DNA from: Buddleja alternifolia
Lineage: Eukaryota > Streptophyta > Magnoliopsida > Lamiales > Scrophulariaceae
Direction of reading: 5' to 3'
Assembly: GCA_019426215.1 (NCBI GenBank)
Contig: CM033396.1
Span: forward strand, 31,477,154 to 31,541,153
Length of the DNA: 64,000 nt
The notes below the pieces were generated by a model that was not told the origin of the DNA, ran no database searches, and saw only the letters and a list, made by a program, of their open reading frames with translations. Positions 60,203 through 64,000 of the stretch are shown here, one piece after another (the first letter of the stretch is position 1; each line of letters starts with the position of its first letter). Made by a program: the position numbers and the translations under genes.

Positions 60203-61089
60203 TGCATCACTTTGTTAACTCTCCTTCTCCAAGTGTGTTTTCTAGCCATTCTTGATGATTCAAATATTTAGAACCAACGTCTTGGCCATCTATCTTCTGA
60301 TCGTTTGTCTTTTTTAGCTTGTCAATTTCCTAATGTCATTTTTAATTCCAAACTTAGTTGTGATGCTTGTCATTCGGATAAGCAAACCAGATGGTCTTTT
60401 CCTTTAAGTTCAAACAGGAGTATTACTCCTTTTGCTTTAATTCATTGTGATATATGGGGTGGTTATGCTACAAAATCAAATATTGGAGCACATTATTTTC
60501 TTACTATTGCTGATCATTATAGTAGATATACTTAGGTCTATTTGATGCGTTTTAAATCAAAAACTTATCATTACCTCAAAATGTTCCATTCTATGGTTCA
60601 AACCCAATTTGATCATAAAGTTCAACAAATCAGAATTGATAATGGGTCAGAGTTTGTTTTGTGCAATCGTTTGTAATATTTCTTTCGCGAACAAGGTATA
60701 ATTCATCAATGTACTTGTTTTGGGACACCTCAACAAAACGGTGTGGCTAAACGCAAACATAGACACCTTATTGAGGTTGCTAAAGCCTTGAGATTTCAAG
60801 CCAACCTTCCACTATCTTTCTAGGGTGAGTGTATCCTTACAGCTGCATATTTAACAAATCTCATGCCTACAAAACTTCTGTCCGGAAAACCCCCTTACGT
60901 GATGTTATTTAATCGGTGTCCATATTATGTGCACCTTCGTGTCTTTGGTTGTCTATGTTATGCTCATAATCCCGATCCAAAATGACACTAGTTTTCCCCT
61001 CGATCTAAGCGTTGCATTTTTATCGGATACCCATTTGGGCAAGGAGGTTATCGTGTTTATGATTTGGAATCCAAAAAGATTTTTACTTC
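60203..61089 (+). pseudogene. Copia pol fragment: GAG-pre-integrase and integrase
   Basis: The translation shows the zinc-binding region (RLGHLSSDRLSFLAC, CDACHSDKQTR) and the integrase core: HCDIWGGY with its first Asp, FLTIADHYSRYT, IDNGSEF with its second Asp, and GTPQQNGVAKRKHRHLIEVAKAL, where the Glu position reads Lys (usually VxERKHRH). It ends with [11 protein letters not shown] and GYRVYDLESKKIFTS. Several stops interrupt it (after SRYT, LCNRL, PLSF and others). It is cut at 61089 by the LTR of another element; reverse transcriptase and RNase H are absent. Confidence 0.88.
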
Positions 61090-62628
61090 TGTTGATCCCA
61101 GGTGGCATACGAAAGGGTCTAGAGGGGGGGGGGGGTTGAATAGAGCCTGAAGTCTTTTTTGACTTAAAAAAAGATTCGTATTAAAATTGGTTTGGACGCT
61201 TGAAAATATAGGCGCTTGAATGAGCGTCTACTCGAAAACTGTTTTATAAAGTTAACTTAGACTTCAAGATTTGAATACTATAATCAGTTAGGTTTAAGCG
61301 TTCAATTTTTTGATCAGTGTTAGCACAACGGAAATAATTTTAAAGTCTTCTCTTTGAAAGATTTAGCGTCACAAGATGTATCTTAGTTGCTTAGCGATTA
61401 ATTGTGTTAATTTAACAGATTTATGCAATGATATGATAGTAATGAAATTGACTGTAAAGTAAATAACATAATATTTGTAAGGTTCATTGGGTGATGTAAT
61501 CCCAACTACATCCTTCTTCTCATCGAACACTCGGAGGCAATCCACTAAAATGATTCTCAAAGAATCACACAGAATCTTCTACAAATTAGGGAGAGATGGA
61601 TGTTGATGACTTGAGCTCCTTGGTCACATAGATTTCATCTCCAAGAGACTTCTATCCCCTTGCTTCTTTCACCCAGAAATATTGCAAGTATCCAACTTCG
61701 ACTTCACACAGATTGCGAGGCTTGGATGAGGTTTTTCTAACGGTTTGTTTGATTTTGATAAAGTTCAAACAACTTAGAGTATCTCAATAGTAATGTAGGT
61801 TTCTTCGAAAAGAATGTTTGAGATATTGTTTGACTGTCTCAGGATTTGAAGAAAGGCAAAGAGAATGTTTGCTTGAATATTCTGGCTTTTCTGAAAGTTT
61901 TAGTATTTGAGACTTCAATGCAACAACAATTTGGCTTGTAATAATGATGGATGTTTTGGCTTGTTGTTGAAGTCTTATTTATAGGCATTCTTGGAAAAAG
62001 TGTTCGCTTGACACATGCACAGGCGCGTGTCTCTCACTTCCGCGAGTGAACTACTTTTATCCTTTTTCTAGAAAATCTACTGCACAAAAGTTGGTGCTGC
62101 AGTCTCTGAATAGCTGACAGTCCAATGGGTGGCTTCTCCGTACGTCATGAAACTGCTTATCATATTTAATGCTCTTATCAACATTTAATGCATTTGAATT
62201 AAATGCCCGTTAGCAATTAATGAATTGAGAATATTTGCATCTGGACTTAGAAATAATTTAATGCATCTGGACTTAGAAATAATTCAGGTGAAATCTGTCA
62301 TTGATAGACGCTCATTCATCCTTGAATAACTTCTGTCCTATAATCAATCGTTTGACGCTTGGAATCTTTCTATTCATTCAGACTTTAGACGCTTGAGTCT
62401 TCAAACTTAACTACTGATAAGCTCACTCAGAAATTATTAGACGCTCAGCCTATGACTACCTAGCCCAATAGACTAAAAATAAAATATATAAAGCCTATAA
62501 AGCCTTTTACAAATCTAACGCTCAAAGCTTATACATAATTTCTAATAAAATTAAACTTACATATTTTGGGGTCTAACATAGAATCCTAATTGTCATCATC
62601 AAAACATCTAACAAGAAATTTCCTAACA
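61090..62628 (-). mobile_element. 3' LTR of an LTR retrotransposon running off the right edge
   Basis: On the minus strand the unit starts TGTTAGGAAATTTC and ends GGGATCAACA. A purine-rich tract (AAAAAGGGGGGAAT on the minus strand, about 62629-62642) adjoins it on the internal side. This is the usual polypurine tract, so this is the 3' LTR and the body lies to the right. A TATA box (CCTATAAATAAG) on the minus strand near 61973-61984 fits that orientation. A run of 12-13 G (about 61122-61135) lies near the end. The element interrupts a Copia integrase reading frame. Confidence 0.85.
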
Positions 62629-62871
62629 ATTCCCCCCTTTTTGATGATGGCAATACTTACTCTTTTATAGTTTAAGAGTTGGACAACCAAAATGTAAAAT
62701 TTAGCTTTGAATAAAGGTTAGATAAAGTTAGTTAAGGTTAGTTAAGCCCCAATGAGATGTTTTTGCTGAAAAATGCACTTCATTAATATATCAAGTAAAG
62801 TACATGCATTTTACAACCAAATAAAAAATAAGGAGACAAGAATATAGATAATGCAATGTAAACAAGAGTTC

Positions 62872-64000
62872 TTAATCTTCTTCTTGAGCGTTGACTCTTC
62901 TATTTACTTCAGCCCTGATCGCTTCAGATATACTCTCTTCAAGTCTAATCATGGCAGCATGATCTTTGTCAATTACAAATTTCTTCTCTTTCTTTTGTCT
63001 CTCTCTATAAGCAACAATCTGCTTATCCCAATCAACGGGGTTAATACCAATACGATTTAGGCAAATTCTGAACGTTTTTTTGAACTCTGACATCCTCTGT
63101 TCCTTAGCTATAAGATTGGGATTAGAAGGCTTTGGACTAGGCGATCATTCGAATAGAACATCAAATTGTTCAAGTAACGCTCGAGAAGGCACTGGTAAGC
63201 TGATAAGAGTAGGAAAGGTTGCTTGACGCTTGGTAGAAGGACTAGCAGCTCTTGAACTGGAAGATTTTCACTTCATCCCTGTTCCCCTTCTTTTCTCTTC
63301 TTCTTCCCCCTTATTGCCATCATCAGACTTAAAAAATGTTCTGTTAAAAGGCTGACTTGAGTAGCAATCTGAGCCATTGAGGCCTCTAAAGTGTCTATAC
63401 GCTTATCGAAGTGCTCTTTCCTAGCCAGTTGATTTGCCCTTGTAGCATCATTCATCTCTTGAGATTTTTTAAGGTAATCAGCAACTGCCGCTTGAGCTGC
63501 ACTGCGCATATGAGTAACTTAGGTGCTCATGTTCCGAGACTCAATCTTGGCCAAATCAGTTTTGATCCAATGGAGGGCTTCAGCATTCTGAGTGGCATGA
63601 TCACTCACTTCCTCCAGAACTGATTTCAAAAATGGCCCACAATTTTAACTCACATTTGAAGAAACCACTTGAGTAGCCGGTCGCTTAAACTTTGATGTGT
63701 ACTTGAGTGAGTCAAGGGAGACTTGATGTGCTGGATCAAAGACGGTGCCGCGTGCTTCAATTGGTAACTCAGCAATATCTGGAACATCTGGTTCTGAAGC
63801 TTCAGGATTGACCTCTGGTGGAGACACTTGAACTGGTTCCTCGGTAGACGCTGGAATACTTGGAACTTCTGATGCAGGCTTTGGAGCAGACTCTTCAATT
63901 AATTTCATAAGTACTTCTACAAGCGCTGACTCCTCTTGACGAAAGTCAGTGAATTGGAAATTTAACCTGGCTAAGGGTATATCGGCGTAGAAGTCTGATG
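62872..64000 (-). pseudogene. retrotransposon ORF upstream of the 3' LTR, partial and broken
   Basis: Minus-strand frames 63908-63645, 63509-63273 and 63093-62872 line up as pieces of one coding region that continues past the window edge. They include a Pro/Glu-rich part (PVQVSPPEVNPEASEPDVP), a coiled-coil-like part (ARKEHFDKRIDTLEASMAQI, then ATQVSLLTEHFLSLMMAI, then a basic GKKKRKE) and a C-terminal part (CLNRIGINPVDWDKQIVAYR). Stops and shifts separate them. The position, last before the 3' LTR, is where SIRE/Maximus-type Copia elements carry an extra envelope-like or structural ORF. No protein domain can be named with certainty. Confidence 0.55.

Overview
The window is nuclear DNA from a flowering plant. 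It holds four intron-rich genes with GT-AG splice sites, one with a chloroplast transit peptide, in AT-rich intergenic DNA full of plant transposons. The proteins look eudicot. A narrower placement (perhaps an asterid) is only an impression. No tRNA gene, rRNA gene, CRISPR array or bacterial operon was seen.

Genes. Four intact genes could be rebuilt by joining exons in phase. (1) FRIGIDA (+, 9031-12468, 3 exons, 646 aa), a scaffold of the flowering-time complex that activates FLC. (2) U2 snRNP protein A' (-, 17901-13943, 8 exons, 288 aa), part of the spliceosome; it is convergent with FRIGIDA. (3) ClpD/ERD1 (-, 32619-25274, 12 exons, 957 aa), a stress- and senescence-linked Hsp100 chaperone of the chloroplast stroma. 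(4) A TDP1-beta-type tyrosyl-DNA phosphodiesterase with an N-terminal FHA domain (-, 46713-36177, 13 exons, 1189 aa), a nuclear DNA-repair enzyme. They belong to unrelated pathways and are neighbours only by position.

Left part (1-9000). It contains a degenerate LTR-like stretch that holds a 30-bp match to the start of plastid 16S rRNA, a candidate long-TIR element (2866-4047), a 2.8-kb foldback element (4261-7039) made of 6+6 mirror-image copies of a ~185-bp unit capped by GC-rich palindromes, and a second long-TIR element just before FRIGIDA.

Middle (18000-35000). It contains a solo LTR with a perfect 5-bp target-site duplication, a TIR element with a nested 238-bp palindromic MITE, a hAT element carrying a nested repeat, and two hAT-type MITEs with TAGGGGTG ends. 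A further hAT element and a MITE sit inside introns of ClpD.

Right part (47000-64000). This is a transposon graveyard. It holds a 2.4-kb non-autonomous LTR element with primer-binding site and target-site duplication, a 1.7-kb MULE with ~210-bp TIRs, a CACTA-like end, a decayed two-gene PIF/Harbinger element between 62-bp direct repeats, a 1.7-kb LTR, and a Copia pol fragment. The Copia fragment is split by a second LTR retrotransposon that runs off the right edge.
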